In this document: in pieces, positions 1-6,122 of the stretch
How positions within the stretch are numbered: the stretch's first letter is position 1
Layout: each line of letters starts with the position of its first letter
Assembly (NCBI GenBank): GCA_027335515.1
Contig: DAHWHT010000041.1
Location: 1 to 7,491, forward strand
Length of the DNA stretch: 7,491 bases
Source of the DNA: Clostridia bacterium
GTDB lineage: Bacteria; Bacillota_E; RBS10-35; JAJYVN01
Direction of reading: 5' to 3'
Program-made: the position numbers and the translations under genes
The notes under the pieces: model-generated
What the model saw: the letters and a program-made list of their open reading frames with translations, nothing else
What the model was told of the DNA's origin: nothing
Databases searched by the model: none

Positions 1-1
1 T

Positions 2-670
2 TCCCCGCTGGATCTGCTGCGCGGCATCACCCATACCTACGATGCCCGGCTGATCAATCTCCGCGAACGGGCCGCCGCCGCAGTGGCAGCGGCCCGCAAG
101 GCCGCCGCGGCGGCCGGGGTGCCGGCCGATCTGCTGACATCGGACGGCGCCCCCGCCGCCGTCCCCCCCATGTCTGTCTCCGCGAATGCCGCGTTGAGCC
201 GTTTCACCGCCGCGGTAACTACGCAGCGAAATCTGCAACGCGAAATGGCGGTTACCCTTTCGCTGACGCAGCCGCAGGGATTCGCCATCGTTCATACCGG
301 TGATTGGGTCAGCATCTTCGGCACCATCCGGGATGCCAGCAAGAAATCGGTCGCCTATCCCGTGGCCAAGCGCGTTTTGATCCTGGGGCGGCAGGGCGGC
401 GCCGCGGGCGGCGCGGTGCAGGGCGCCGTCTCCGGCCTTCTCGTTCTGGCCATGACTCCCGGCGAGATCGAACGGCTCATGCTCAGCCAACAGGCGGGCA
501 GCCTGCTGGTCGTGCTCAACGCGCCAGACAGCAAGACCGTAACCATCGGCTCCGTGAGCAGTACTTCCCTGCTCAACGGCGGAGCCGCCGCGAACAAGAC
601 CTACCCCAGCGTCACCGGCGCCGCGTCGCCAGGCGCGGTGGTTCCGGCGGGAGGGACGGCGACGGGATGA
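2..670 (+). CDS. cpaB: CpaB/RcpC-like Flp pilus assembly protein, 5' end missing
   Basis: The reading frame is open from the window edge (codons from base 2), so the N-terminus, with the expected membrane anchor and most of the SAF domain, lies outside. About 222 residues are visible. The first ~45 form an Ala-rich, charged helix-like stretch. A segment around nt 180-245 resembles the end of a SAF domain. The rest fits the RcpC/CpaB domain: a VHTGDWVSIFGTI stretch matches the family's 'pGDxVDV' signature, and AMTPGEIERLMLSQQAGSLL matches the 'TPxxAexLxLAxxxGxL' helix. The tail is Gly/Ala/Ser-rich. Members of this family are periplasmic or envelope proteins of Tad pilus machines, where they work with the secretin in diderms; the role in secretin-free organisms is less clear. 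The stop codon overlaps the cpaE start (ATGA), which implies translational coupling. The family call is fairly sure from motifs and context; the exact subfamily is not. Confidence 0.78.
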   Translation, partial: SPLDLLRGITHTYDARLINLRERAAAAVAAARKAAAAAGVPADLLTSDGAPAAVPPMSVSANAALSRFTAAVTTQRNLQREMAVTLSLTQPQGFAIVHTGDWVSIFGTIRDASKKSVAYPVAKRVLILGRQGGAAGGAVQGAVSGLLVLAMTPGEIERLMLSQQAGSLLVVLNAPDSKTVTIGSVSSTSLLNGGAAANKTYPSVTGAASPGAVVPAGGTATG

Positions 671-1986
671 ATGAACAGATGAGCCCAATCCGGGCACGGT
701 TCGGATCCGCGATGCGCGCCGCCGTTCTGACCACGGATTCCTCCTGGGGGGAGGATCTGGTTCGCGAATACCAGCAGAATCCTGACATCCGTTTCGTCAA
801 CCAAACAAGCAACGAAGAAACGTTGAACAACGTTGTCGCCAAACTCGGCGTCAACCTCGTCCTGGTCGATCACGGCCTCGCCGGCAACGAGACCGGCCTG
901 GCCGTGGCGGAACGCATCGCCCGCCAATTTCCCAAGATCGGCGTCTATCTGGCCAGCACCGAGTCGGAACAGGCGCTGATCAGCTTGCACCACACCGCCG
1001 TCACCCGCGGGATCCGTTCCGCCATCTCCCGGCCCTTCTCTCCCGAGGCACTGGTCACCGTCGTCTCCTCTGTCCTGGCTCATGAACAGACGATGCAAGA
1101 GGCGCTGCAGGTGCGGGCCGGCTCCGCGCCGCCCCGCGTCCAGGTCATCGCCGCCCCCTCGACCCTGCTGGCCGTGTGCAGCGGGAAAGGGGGCACGGGC
1201 AAGAGCCAGGTTTCCAGCAACCTGGCCACACTGACCGCCACCTGCCCCTCATCCCACATCCCCACCTGCCTGGTCGACGTTGAACGATACTCAGGCACCA
1301 CGCACCTGCTGCTCGGCCCAACGGTGCAGGAGAAGGCGCGGCTCTCCGACTGGTTCGCTCTGGCGCCAAAAGACGGCGGCACGGTGGACCCCGGCGATGT
1401 GCTTCGTTCCCTGGTGCAGGAACTGCCCAGCGGCCTCCGCGTCGTCGGCTCCCCCGCCAGCATCGAGGATCACGACGAGATTCCCCCCGCGCTGATGACG
1501 ACGGTGCTCAACTCACTCCGGCTCATGCACACCGTGACCATCGTCGACCTGCCCGCGGAAGTCACCGGGCCGCTGCTAACCACCGTCTCGATGGCCACGC
1601 GCATCCTGGTGGTGACCAACCTGGACAAAGCCACACTGCGCAAGACCCGCGACTTCCTTCACGAGCTGCAGCGCCGCGGCGTGGACCTGAGCAAGGCGTG
1701 GGCCCTGTTCAACAGGGTGCAAAAATACAACGCGATCACCATCCAAGACGCATCCAACGTCCTGGCCGGACTCGTAACCTGCTGCGGCACTGAACTGCCC
1801 GACGATCCTGAAGTGCAGCGGACCCGGGACATCGACCAGCCCACCGTGCTGGAATCCCCGGACTGCCCGTGGAGCCAGGCCCTGCGCCGCGTCGCCCCGG
1901 ACATCCTGCCCGGCCTCGGCCTGGAACTCTCCACCCTGGACAGCAAGCGCCACAAACGCCGCCACAAACTCTTCGGACTTTTCTAA
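667..1986 (+). CDS. cpaE: CpaE/TadZ, receiver-like domain plus MinD-type ATPase
   Basis: 439 residues. The ATG at 667 overlaps the previous stop, with GGGAGGGA at 649-656 as ribosome site; an in-frame ATG at 679 is a second choice. Residues ~16-137 look like a response-regulator receiver fold: Asp68 in LVLVDHG sits where the phosphorylated Asp would be. However, the usual acidic pair near the N-terminus is absent (only Asp24 is near), and the conserved Lys is replaced by Arg122 (SRPFSPEAL), so it is probably an unorthodox receiver. Residues ~165-415 form a ParA/MinD ATPase: deviant Walker A SGKGGTGKS (172-180), a Walker A'-like CLVDVE (201-206) and Walker B-like TIVDLP (291-296). Walker A ends in Ser where many family members have Thr. 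The tail (427-439) is basic and then hydrophobic, ending LFGLF, like a MinD membrane-targeting helix. The known family role is placing the Tad machine, often at a cell pole. The position before tadA supports this call. Confidence 0.9.
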   Translation: MNEQMSPIRARFGSAMRAAVLTTDSSWGEDLVREYQQNPDIRFVNQTSNEETLNNVVAKLGVNLVLVDHGLAGNETGLAVAERIARQFPKIGVYLASTESEQALISLHHTAVTRGIRSAISRPFSPEALVTVVSSVLAHEQTMQEALQVRAGSAPPRVQVIAAPSTLLAVCSGKGGTGKSQVSSNLATLTATCPSSHIPTCLVDVERYSGTTHLLLGPTVQEKARLSDWFALAPKDGGTVDPGDVLRSLVQELPSGLRVVGSPASIEDHDEIPPALMTTVLNSLRLMHTVTIVDLPAEVTGPLLTTVSMATRILVVTNLDKATLRKTRDFLHELQRRGVDLSKAWALFNRVQKYNAITIQDASNVLAGLVTCCGTELPDDPEVQRTRDIDQPTVLESPDCPWSQALRRVAPDILPGLGLELSTLDSKRHKRRHKLFGLF

Positions 1987-2018
1987 GCTCCGCGTTTCCC
2001 AAAAGGAGGGGGGCCACG

Positions 2019-3464
2019 ATGCCAGACTGGAACAACCTGACTCCTCGCCTGGACGGCTTCACTACACATGTCTCCCAGCCGGTCTCCCAGCCGGTCGCTC
2101 AGCCGGTCTCCCAGCCAGTCGCTCAGCCCGCCGCCGCGCCCCCTACGGAGGCGCGGCGGCGGCTCGAAGACCGGGGTCGCGTCGATCAAGAAAAGGAAGA
2201 GGCCATGCTGCGCCACATCCGGCAGCGGGTCACCGACGCGGTAACGGATCGAGGGCTGTTGAGCACCGACGCCATGCGCTCCCTGGTGCAGGACATCGCG
2301 TCCTCCGTCTTCAACGCACAGGGCCTGCAGAACCGCAGTCAGCGCCAACGCCTGCTGGACGAACTGCTTTCCTACATCGGCAAGGGATACGGTCCGCTCC
2401 AACCCCTGCTGGCCATCCCCGCGATCGAGGAGATCATGGTCAACCGCTACGACGAGGTATGGATCGCCGTCACTGGACAACCCAAGCAGATGATGCCACA
2501 TGTCCGTTTTCGCGACGAGACAGACCTACTCGGTCTCGTCCAGCGCCTCGCCGCGGACGCGGGCCGCCAGTTCAACTTCCGAGAACCCATCGTCGACGCC
2601 GAACTGCCCGATGGCAACCGCCTCAACGCTATCCTGGCCGGGGTCGCCACCCGCGGAACCTGCGCCACTATCCGCGTGCACAAATCGTCCGCAGACCGCC
2701 CCTCGGTGGCGGACATGGAAGAGCAGGGCATGATCCCGCGCCGCGACCAAAATCTCGGCCTGTTCGGCAGCGAATATACCGCGGAGCCCTACGTCACCGA
2801 TCGCGATGCCGGCGATTTCCTGCGCCTGTGTGTGCGCAACCGCATCAACATCCTGTTCGTCGGCCCCACAGGCACCGGCAAAACCACCGTCATGGACGCA
2901 TTCCTGCGTCTGCTGCCTGAACTCATCGATCCTTCCATGCGCATCGTCACCGTCGAGGATGTGCCCGAACTCTCCGACGCCACGCCGAACATCGTCCGGC
3001 TGCAGGCCCGCCGGGCAAACAGTGAGAATGTCGGACTGGTCTCCATGGACCAACTGGTCATGGCCGCGCTGCGCATGCGCCCGGACATCATCGTGGTCGG
3101 CGAGGTGCGCGGGATCGAAGGCGCCGCGTTCATCACCGCCCTGAACACCGGGCACGAGGGCTCCATCACCTGCATCCACGCGCAAACCCCTCACGCGGCG
3201 CTCAACCGCCTCGAAGGGCTGCTGCGCAGCGCCACCGGTTTTGACGAACGGCTGTGCCGCGAATATGTTACCGCCCTGCAACTCATCGTCCAGATCGGGC
3301 GCGACAGCCGCCACGGAGACCGTAGGGCGCTGCACGACATCGTCTCACTGGACGGCTACGATCCCAGCAGCAGCTACCGGATCACCCCGCTGTACGCATG
3401 GAGTAACGGACGATTCCTGCCCACCGGGAACCGACCATCCTGGGCATCATTGCTGCGAGATTGA
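2019..3464 (+). CDS. tadA: TadA/CpaF, secretion motor ATPase of the Flp pilus
   Basis: 481 residues. The ATG at 2019 was chosen because AAAAGGAGGGGGG (2001-2013) lies just upstream; the frame is open further up but without such a site. Residues 19-38 are five tetrapeptides of the SQPV/AQPV type, a flexible linker-like N-terminus. Residues ~60-165 carry the TadA N-terminal region, including GKGYGPLQPLL and IEEIMVNRYDEVWI. The ATPase core has Walker A GPTGTGKT (282-289), an Asp box RIVTVEDVPEL (308-318), Walker B PDIIVVGEVRG (355-365) and a His box beginning HEGSITCIHA (379-388). All expected catalytic elements are present. The family forms hexameric cytoplasmic ATPases that drive pilin assembly (and sometimes retraction) through the TadB/TadC platform. 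Located 32 nt after cpaE and 25 nt before tadB, so very likely in the same transcript. Confidence 0.96.
   Translation: MPDWNNLTPRLDGFTTHVSQPVSQPVAQPVSQPVAQPAAAPPTEARRRLEDRGRVDQEKEEAMLRHIRQRVTDAVTDRGLLSTDAMRSLVQDIASSVFNAQGLQNRSQRQRLLDELLSYIGKGYGPLQPLLAIPAIEEIMVNRYDEVWIAVTGQPKQMMPHVRFRDETDLLGLVQRLAADAGRQFNFREPIVDAELPDGNRLNAILAGVATRGTCATIRVHKSSADRPSVADMEEQGMIPRRDQNLGLFGSEYTAEPYVTDRDAGDFLRLCVRNRINILFVGPTGTGKTTVMDAFLRLLPELIDPSMRIVTVEDVPELSDATPNIVRLQARRANSENVGLVSMDQLVMAALRMRPDIIVVGEVRGIEGAAFITALNTGHEGSITCIHAQTPHAALNRLEGLLRSATGFDERLCREYVTALQLIVQIGRDSRHGDRRALHDIVSLDGYDPSSSYRITPLYAWSNGRFLPTGNRPSWASLLRD
2073..2132 (+). repeat. 12-nt in-frame tandem repeat (5 units) in tadA
   Basis: Five consecutive 12-nt units of the type TCCCAGCCGGTC or GCTCAGCCGGTC encode SQPV, SQPV, AQPV, SQPV and AQPA at residues 19-38 of TadA. 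Units 1 and 2 are identical at the DNA level, and the others differ by a few bases. Because the unit is a multiple of three, gain or loss of copies would change linker length without breaking the frame. The protein segment is Pro/Gln-rich and probably disordered. Confidence 0.93.
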
Positions 3465-3489
3465 ATCTCCCGCACATAAGGAGAAAAAC

Positions 3490-4434
3490 ATGCCGACACT
3501 GGCCGCGATGCTGGGCGCCGCGGCGATTCTCGTCGCCGCGCTGGTGGTGGTGCAACGGCAGCAGGAACGCAGAGTCCAGGTTTCCGACTCCATCAATCTT
3601 CACGCCGGGCTGCTTTCCCCCCCTCCACGGAAAGTCGCCAAGAAATCCACCAAGCGCAAAACACGCCCGCCATCTCAGACCATGCTCTGGCTGGAAACCC
3701 TGCAGCAGCGGGCCGGAGACGACACCAGTCCGGCGTCGGTCCTCCTCGGCGCCGCGCTGGCCGGCGCCGCGCTTGGTCTCACTATCTGGAGCGCGACGGG
3801 ACAAATCCCGCTTGGCGTGGGGGGGATGGCTCTCGGCCTGTACTTGCCGGTAATAATGCTGCAAAGCAAGGCCGCGAAACGGATGCAGGTCATCGACGAG
3901 CAGGTCCTGAATGCCTGCACGCTGCTGGCGCAGAACATGCAATCCGGCGCCACCGTCGACCAGGCGTTCCGCCAGGTGGCCGCGGACTTCAAAGCACCGC
4001 TGGGCACGGAATTGCGCCGTGTCATCCAGGACGTGTCCATAGGCGCCCCGCTGGACGTAGCGCTCGGCCGGATGCCGGGGCGCCTGCCCGGCGCGCCCAG
4101 CCTCCGGCTGCTGGTCGCATCCCTGCAGATCGCGCTGGAGATGGGTGCCAATCTGGCCGATCAATTGACGCGCATCTCCGAAGTCCTGCGGCAGCGCCGC
4201 CTCACCATCGCCCGCATCTCCTCCACCTTGGCCATGGTCAAAATCCAGGGCAAGATCCTTTTCACCCTGCCCCTGCTCGCCTACATATGGGTCCATCTGC
4301 AGGCGCCGCAACTGATGACCCAGTGGCAGGCCCCCGGGGGCGAGGTCAAGCTCATGTTCCTGGCCGCATGGGTCGTCACAGGTTACATCGTCACCCAGGG
4401 AATCCTGCGCCGCAGCTTCGAAGGGGTGATCTGA
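3490..4434 (+). CDS. tadB: TadB, inner-membrane platform protein (T2SSF domain)
   Basis: 314 residues. The ATG at 3490 has AAGGAG at 3478-3483, with good spacing. Residues 3-22 are a hydrophobic N-terminal helix, followed by a basic linker (~46-60). Two hydrophobic segments lie at ~83-101 and ~105-125. A GspF-type T2SSF domain spans ~137-270, including LLAQNMQSGATVDQAF and LEMGANLADQLTRISEVLRQ, typical of the family. Two more membrane segments are at ~256-270 and ~287-303. Length and topology fit TadB. The known family role is to form, with TadC, the membrane platform on which TadA acts to add pilin to the base of the filament. The stop TGA is followed directly by the tadC TTG start, so the two are probably translated in coupled fashion. 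Confidence 0.92.
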   Translation: MPTLAAMLGAAAILVAALVVVQRQQERRVQVSDSINLHAGLLSPPPRKVAKKSTKRKTRPPSQTMLWLETLQQRAGDDTSPASVLLGAALAGAALGLTIWSATGQIPLGVGGMALGLYLPVIMLQSKAAKRMQVIDEQVLNACTLLAQNMQSGATVDQAFRQVAADFKAPLGTELRRVIQDVSIGAPLDVALGRMPGRLPGAPSLRLLVASLQIALEMGANLADQLTRISEVLRQRRLTIARISSTLAMVKIQGKILFTLPLLAYIWVHLQAPQLMTQWQAPGGEVKLMFLAAWVVTGYIVTQGILRRSFEGVI

Positions 4435-5313
4435 TTGGGCGGTCTTGCCGCGGCACTGACCGGGCTGGCCATCCTCTTCGCCACTCTGGCCATCATCGCC
4501 GGACGCGGCGCCAAAATGCTGGCCACCCGCCGACTCAATACCACCACCACCGATCCCCTGTACCGAGAAACGGACAAGGCCCAGCGAATCGCCATGCTGA
4601 GACAACGAGCCGAAGACGCATTGAGTCACATCGCCGGCAATCGCGCACCAGAAGTTTTGGCGCAAAGGCTCAAGTGGGCGCGCATTAGCGTCTCTCCGCC
4701 CGCGTGGCGCATGCTGCCCTGGGCCTCCGGCGCCGTCGGCGCCGTGCTCGGCATGCTTGTCAGCATCCTCCTGCCACGCTACGCCATCCTGCTGCCCGTC
4801 GCCATGGGGGGCCTCGGGGCGGCGATGCCCTCGCTGTACTTGAACCAGCGACTGTCTGCACGCAAAAGCCGTATCGCGTCCGAGATCCTGACCTATATCG
4901 AATACTTGGCTATGGCCATGGGGGCCGGAGCCGAGTTCACCGTCGCGACCCAGCAGGTCGCGGACCGCTTCCCCGGCCCCGTCAGCGAGGCGTTCACCGC
5001 GGCGGTGCTCTCCACCAACGTCGGCGGTCATCTTGACGACGGCTTGCGGGCCGCTCAGGCCGTCCTCAACAACCGCGACGCGGATACACTAATTGACACC
5101 ATCATCAAGAAGGTGCAGCTTGGCGCCGAATGCGCCGAGCACATGCTCAACAGCGCGGCTAGCGTCCGGCGCGAACACGGGGAACGGGTGATGGAAAAAG
5201 CGGGTAAGTCCGCCGTCATGCTGCTGTTCCCCATCGTGATCTTCATTCTGCCCGCCGTGTTCCTGATCGTCCTCTTCCCGATGCTGCATCAAGCCATCTC
5301 CGTGCTGCACTAA
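4435..5313 (+). CDS. tadC: TadC, second inner-membrane platform protein (T2SSF domain)
   Basis: 292 residues from a TTG start at 4435, immediately after the tadB stop; AAGGGGTGAT inside the end of tadB can serve as ribosome site. Hydrophobic segments lie at ~4-22, ~93-113, ~117-136 and a strong one at ~259-284. A T2SSF domain occupies ~148-275, including EILTYIEYLAMAMGAGAEFT and IIKKVQLGAECAEHM. A short hydrophobic N-terminus, a basic loop, two helices, the T2SSF domain and a terminal helix is the usual TadC layout. It acts with TadB as the integral-membrane base of the pilus. It is the last gene of the tightly packed machine block; a hairpin starts directly after its stop. Confidence 0.92.
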   Translation: MGGLAAALTGLAILFATLAIIAGRGAKMLATRRLNTTTTDPLYRETDKAQRIAMLRQRAEDALSHIAGNRAPEVLAQRLKWARISVSPPAWRMLPWASGAVGAVLGMLVSILLPRYAILLPVAMGGLGAAMPSLYLNQRLSARKSRIASEILTYIEYLAMAMGAGAEFTVATQQVADRFPGPVSEAFTAAVLSTNVGGHLDDGLRAAQAVLNNRDADTLIDTIIKKVQLGAECAEHMLNSAASVRREHGERVMEKAGKSAVMLLFPIVIFILPAVFLIVLFPMLHQAISVLH

Positions 5314-5350
5314 GGCGCAAGCCACACGGCTGAAGCCGGCGGCTTGCGCC
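5314..5350 (+). promoter_or_regulatory. Hairpin directly after tadC (possible weak terminator or mRNA end)
   Basis: GGCGCAAGCC (5314-5323) and GGCTTGCGCC (5341-5350) are perfect 10-bp reverse complements around a 17-nt loop, which contains a further small GGC-TGAA-GCC hairpin (5328-5337). The stem begins on the base after the tadC stop. No T-run follows on the + strand, so it is not a classical intrinsic terminator. It may be a transcript-processing or stabilising element that separates expression of machine and pilin genes (inference). Confidence 0.6.
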
Positions 5351-5361
5351 GCGGCGCCATT

Positions 5362-5392
5362 GCCGCCAAGCCGAAAAAAAAAGGATGGCGGC
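5362..5392 (+). other. Small inverted repeat around a run of nine A
   Basis: GCCGCCA (5362-5368) and TGGCGGC (5386-5392) can pair as a 7-bp stem whose loop holds AAAAAAAAA (5374-5382). A run of nine A is striking in such GC-rich DNA and could be a slippage site or an A-rich RNA loop. It would read as a T-run only on the minus strand, where no gene is seen. The remainder of the gap 5393-5450 shows no convincing promoter. Confidence 0.35.
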
Positions 5393-5450
5393 GCCGCCGC
5401 GCGCCGCAAGCCGGGAAGGGGGTGGTGCCCGGCACAATCCAAAATCGGCG

Positions 5451-5463
5451 AAAAGGAGGTGAT
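5451..5463 (+). promoter_or_regulatory. Near-perfect ribosome binding site of pilin 1
   Basis: AAAAGGAGGTGAT is an extended match to the 16S rRNA 3' end. It decides the start of the next gene: the in-frame GTG at 5459-5461 lies inside this site and cannot be used with it, whereas an ACG at 5468 sits 8 nt after GGAGG. Confidence 0.85.
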
Positions 5464-5467
5464 AGCC

Positions 5468-5725
5468 ACGTATATCACCCGTATCCGTCGCGCCTTGGCC
5501 TATGTCGGACGCCGCCTGCGCAACCGCGCCGCCCAGGGGATGCTGGAATACTTCCTGATCCTTGGCGCGGTCGGCCTTCTCGGCGGCCTGGCCCTTTTCA
5601 CCTTCGGCGGAAATCTGGGCAACCAGATCGTACAGGGGCAGAGGTGCTCCACGAACATCGCGCAAATGGACTCTTCGACAACCTCGACGGGGGCGTTCAC
5701 GGCCCCAAGCTCCGGTCCTTGCTAA
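5468..5725 (+). CDS. Flp-type prepilin 1 (major pilin candidate)
   Basis: 85 residues if it starts at the ACG at 5468; no ATG, GTG or TTG is at a usable distance after the very strong ribosome site. The alternative GTG at 5459 overlaps that site, and a TTG at 5360 lacks one. A basic leader of ~22 residues (many Arg) is followed by AAQGMLEYFLILGAV and one hydrophobic helix to about residue 43, then FTFGGNLG and a Ser/Thr-rich tail with Cys60 and the terminal Cys85. If the cut is A22|Q23, Glu27 is at +5 as in type IV pilins and the mature chain is 63 residues. Flp pilins are exported, cleaved by a TadV/CpaA-type peptidase and assembled by TadA/B/C. No peptidase gene is in the window. It stands apart from its neighbours by gaps with hairpins on both sides, which suggests separate expression. 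Family call good; start codon uncertain. Confidence 0.83.
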   Translation, partial: TYITRIRRALAYVGRRLRNRAAQGMLEYFLILGAVGLLGGLALFTFGGNLGNQIVQGQRCSTNIAQMDSSTTSTGAFTAPSSGPC

Positions 5726-5726
5726 A

Positions 5727-5744
5727 TGTCCCACGTTGGGGACA
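5727..5744 (+). promoter_or_regulatory. Short hairpin after pilin 1
   Basis: TGTCCC (5727-5732) and GGGACA (5739-5744) pair around a six-base loop, two bases after the pilin 1 stop. No T-run follows. It may protect the 3' end of a pilin 1 transcript. Confidence 0.45.
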
Positions 5745-5803
5745 CGCCATCTCACGCTTCCCCAAACAGTCAGCGACGCGCATCCAACACCGTTCCCTGA
5801 GCC

Positions 5804-5839
5804 CGTCGGCGCAGTGGGGTTCCCCCCTCTGCGCCGACG
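5804..5839 (+). promoter_or_regulatory. Long GC-rich intercistronic hairpin upstream of pilin 2
   Basis: CGTCGGCGCAG (5804-5814) pairs perfectly with CTGCGCCGACG (5829-5839). Inside, after one T-T mismatch, GGGG (5816-5819) pairs with CCCC (5824-5827), closing a TTCC loop. The whole is about 15 base pairs over 36 nt. It lies in the 141-nt gap between pilin 1 and pilin 2, shortly before the pilin 2 ribosome site. AAATTG follows instead of a T-run, so it is more likely a processing, stabilising or attenuating structure than a standard terminator (inference). Confidence 0.75.
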
Positions 5840-5845
5840 CAAATT

Positions 5846-5862
5846 GAAGGAAGGAAGGAAAA
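5846..5862 (+). promoter_or_regulatory. Triple AAGG ribosome binding site of pilin 2
   Basis: GAAGGAAGGAAGGAAAA holds three AAGG units in a row. The last is correctly spaced for the GTG at 5867. The repeat could let the ribosome site vary by 4-nt slippage. Confidence 0.6.
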
Positions 5863-5866
5863 CGGT

Positions 5867-6097
5867 GTGTCCATCCGCGCCCGCCTGTTGCGCCGCATCC
5901 GAGATCGCGGAGCGCAGGGGCTGCTCGAATACTTCCTGCTCATCGGCGCAGTGGCGATCCTGACCGGTGTGGCCATCTTCACCTTCGGCGGCAATTTGGG
6001 CCAAACGATTACTCTTGGACAGAAGTGTGTTCAAAACATCACGTCGACAGCGGCCATCGGCGATTTCAGCAGTTCGGTGGCCGGGCCTTGCGGATAA
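5867..6097 (+). CDS. Flp-type prepilin 2
   Basis: 76 residues from the GTG at 5867, preceded by a triple AAGG ribosome site. A basic 16-residue leader precedes AQGLLEYFLLIGAV, a single hydrophobic helix, FTFGGNLG and a short tail with Cys54 and Cys75. A cut at A16|Q17 places Glu21 at +5 and gives a 60-residue mature chain; a cut after Gly15 would put it at +6. It is the closest relative of pilin 1 in the window: the FTFGGNLG block, a GQ(R/K)C stretch and the GPC ending are shared, so the two are likely tandem duplicates. Its role should be a Flp filament subunit or a minor variant of it. It is followed 25 nt later by pilin 3. Confidence 0.85.
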   Translation: MSIRARLLRRIRDRGAQGLLEYFLLIGAVAILTGVAIFTFGGNLGQTITLGQKCVQNITSTAAIGDFSSSVAGPCG

Positions 6098-6122
6098 CCA
6101 TGCGGGCAAGGAGGGGCTGTTT

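Noticed and set aside
2526..3335. A 269-codon minus-strand frame opposite tadA.
   Set aside because: It lies opposite the conserved Walker and His boxes of TadA, shows no family motif and has no ribosome site that stands out.
3382..5031. A 549-codon open frame on the minus strand opposite tadB/tadC.
   Set aside because: Its translation is rich in Gly, Gln, His and Asp without any recognisable motif, while the + strand in the same place encodes clear TadB and TadC. It is a GC-rich shadow frame.
5094..5125. TTGACA inside tadC as a -35 box for a pilin promoter.
   Set aside because: No -10-like sequence follows at 16-18 nt, and the sequence is explained as tadC codons.
5425..5450. GGCACAATCC before pilin 1 as a sigma-54 type promoter.
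   Set aside because: The GG is not followed by GC at the required distance, so the -12 element is missing.
5385..5462. A possible 25-codon leader peptide starting at ATG 5385 and stopping inside the pilin 1 ribosome site.
   Set aside because: The A-rich/GGA stretch touches the ATG, leaving no proper ribosome spacing, and the composition is only that of GC-rich DNA. The stop overlapping the site is suggestive but not enough.
5360..5467. An extended N-terminus for pilin 1 from TTG 5360.
   Set aside because: It lacks a ribosome site, would run through a nine-A tract and the strong ribosome site, and gives a leader far longer than those of pilins 2 and 3.
5804..5839. Calling the long hairpin a standard rho-independent terminator.
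   Set aside because: No T-run follows the stem on either the + strand or the complement.
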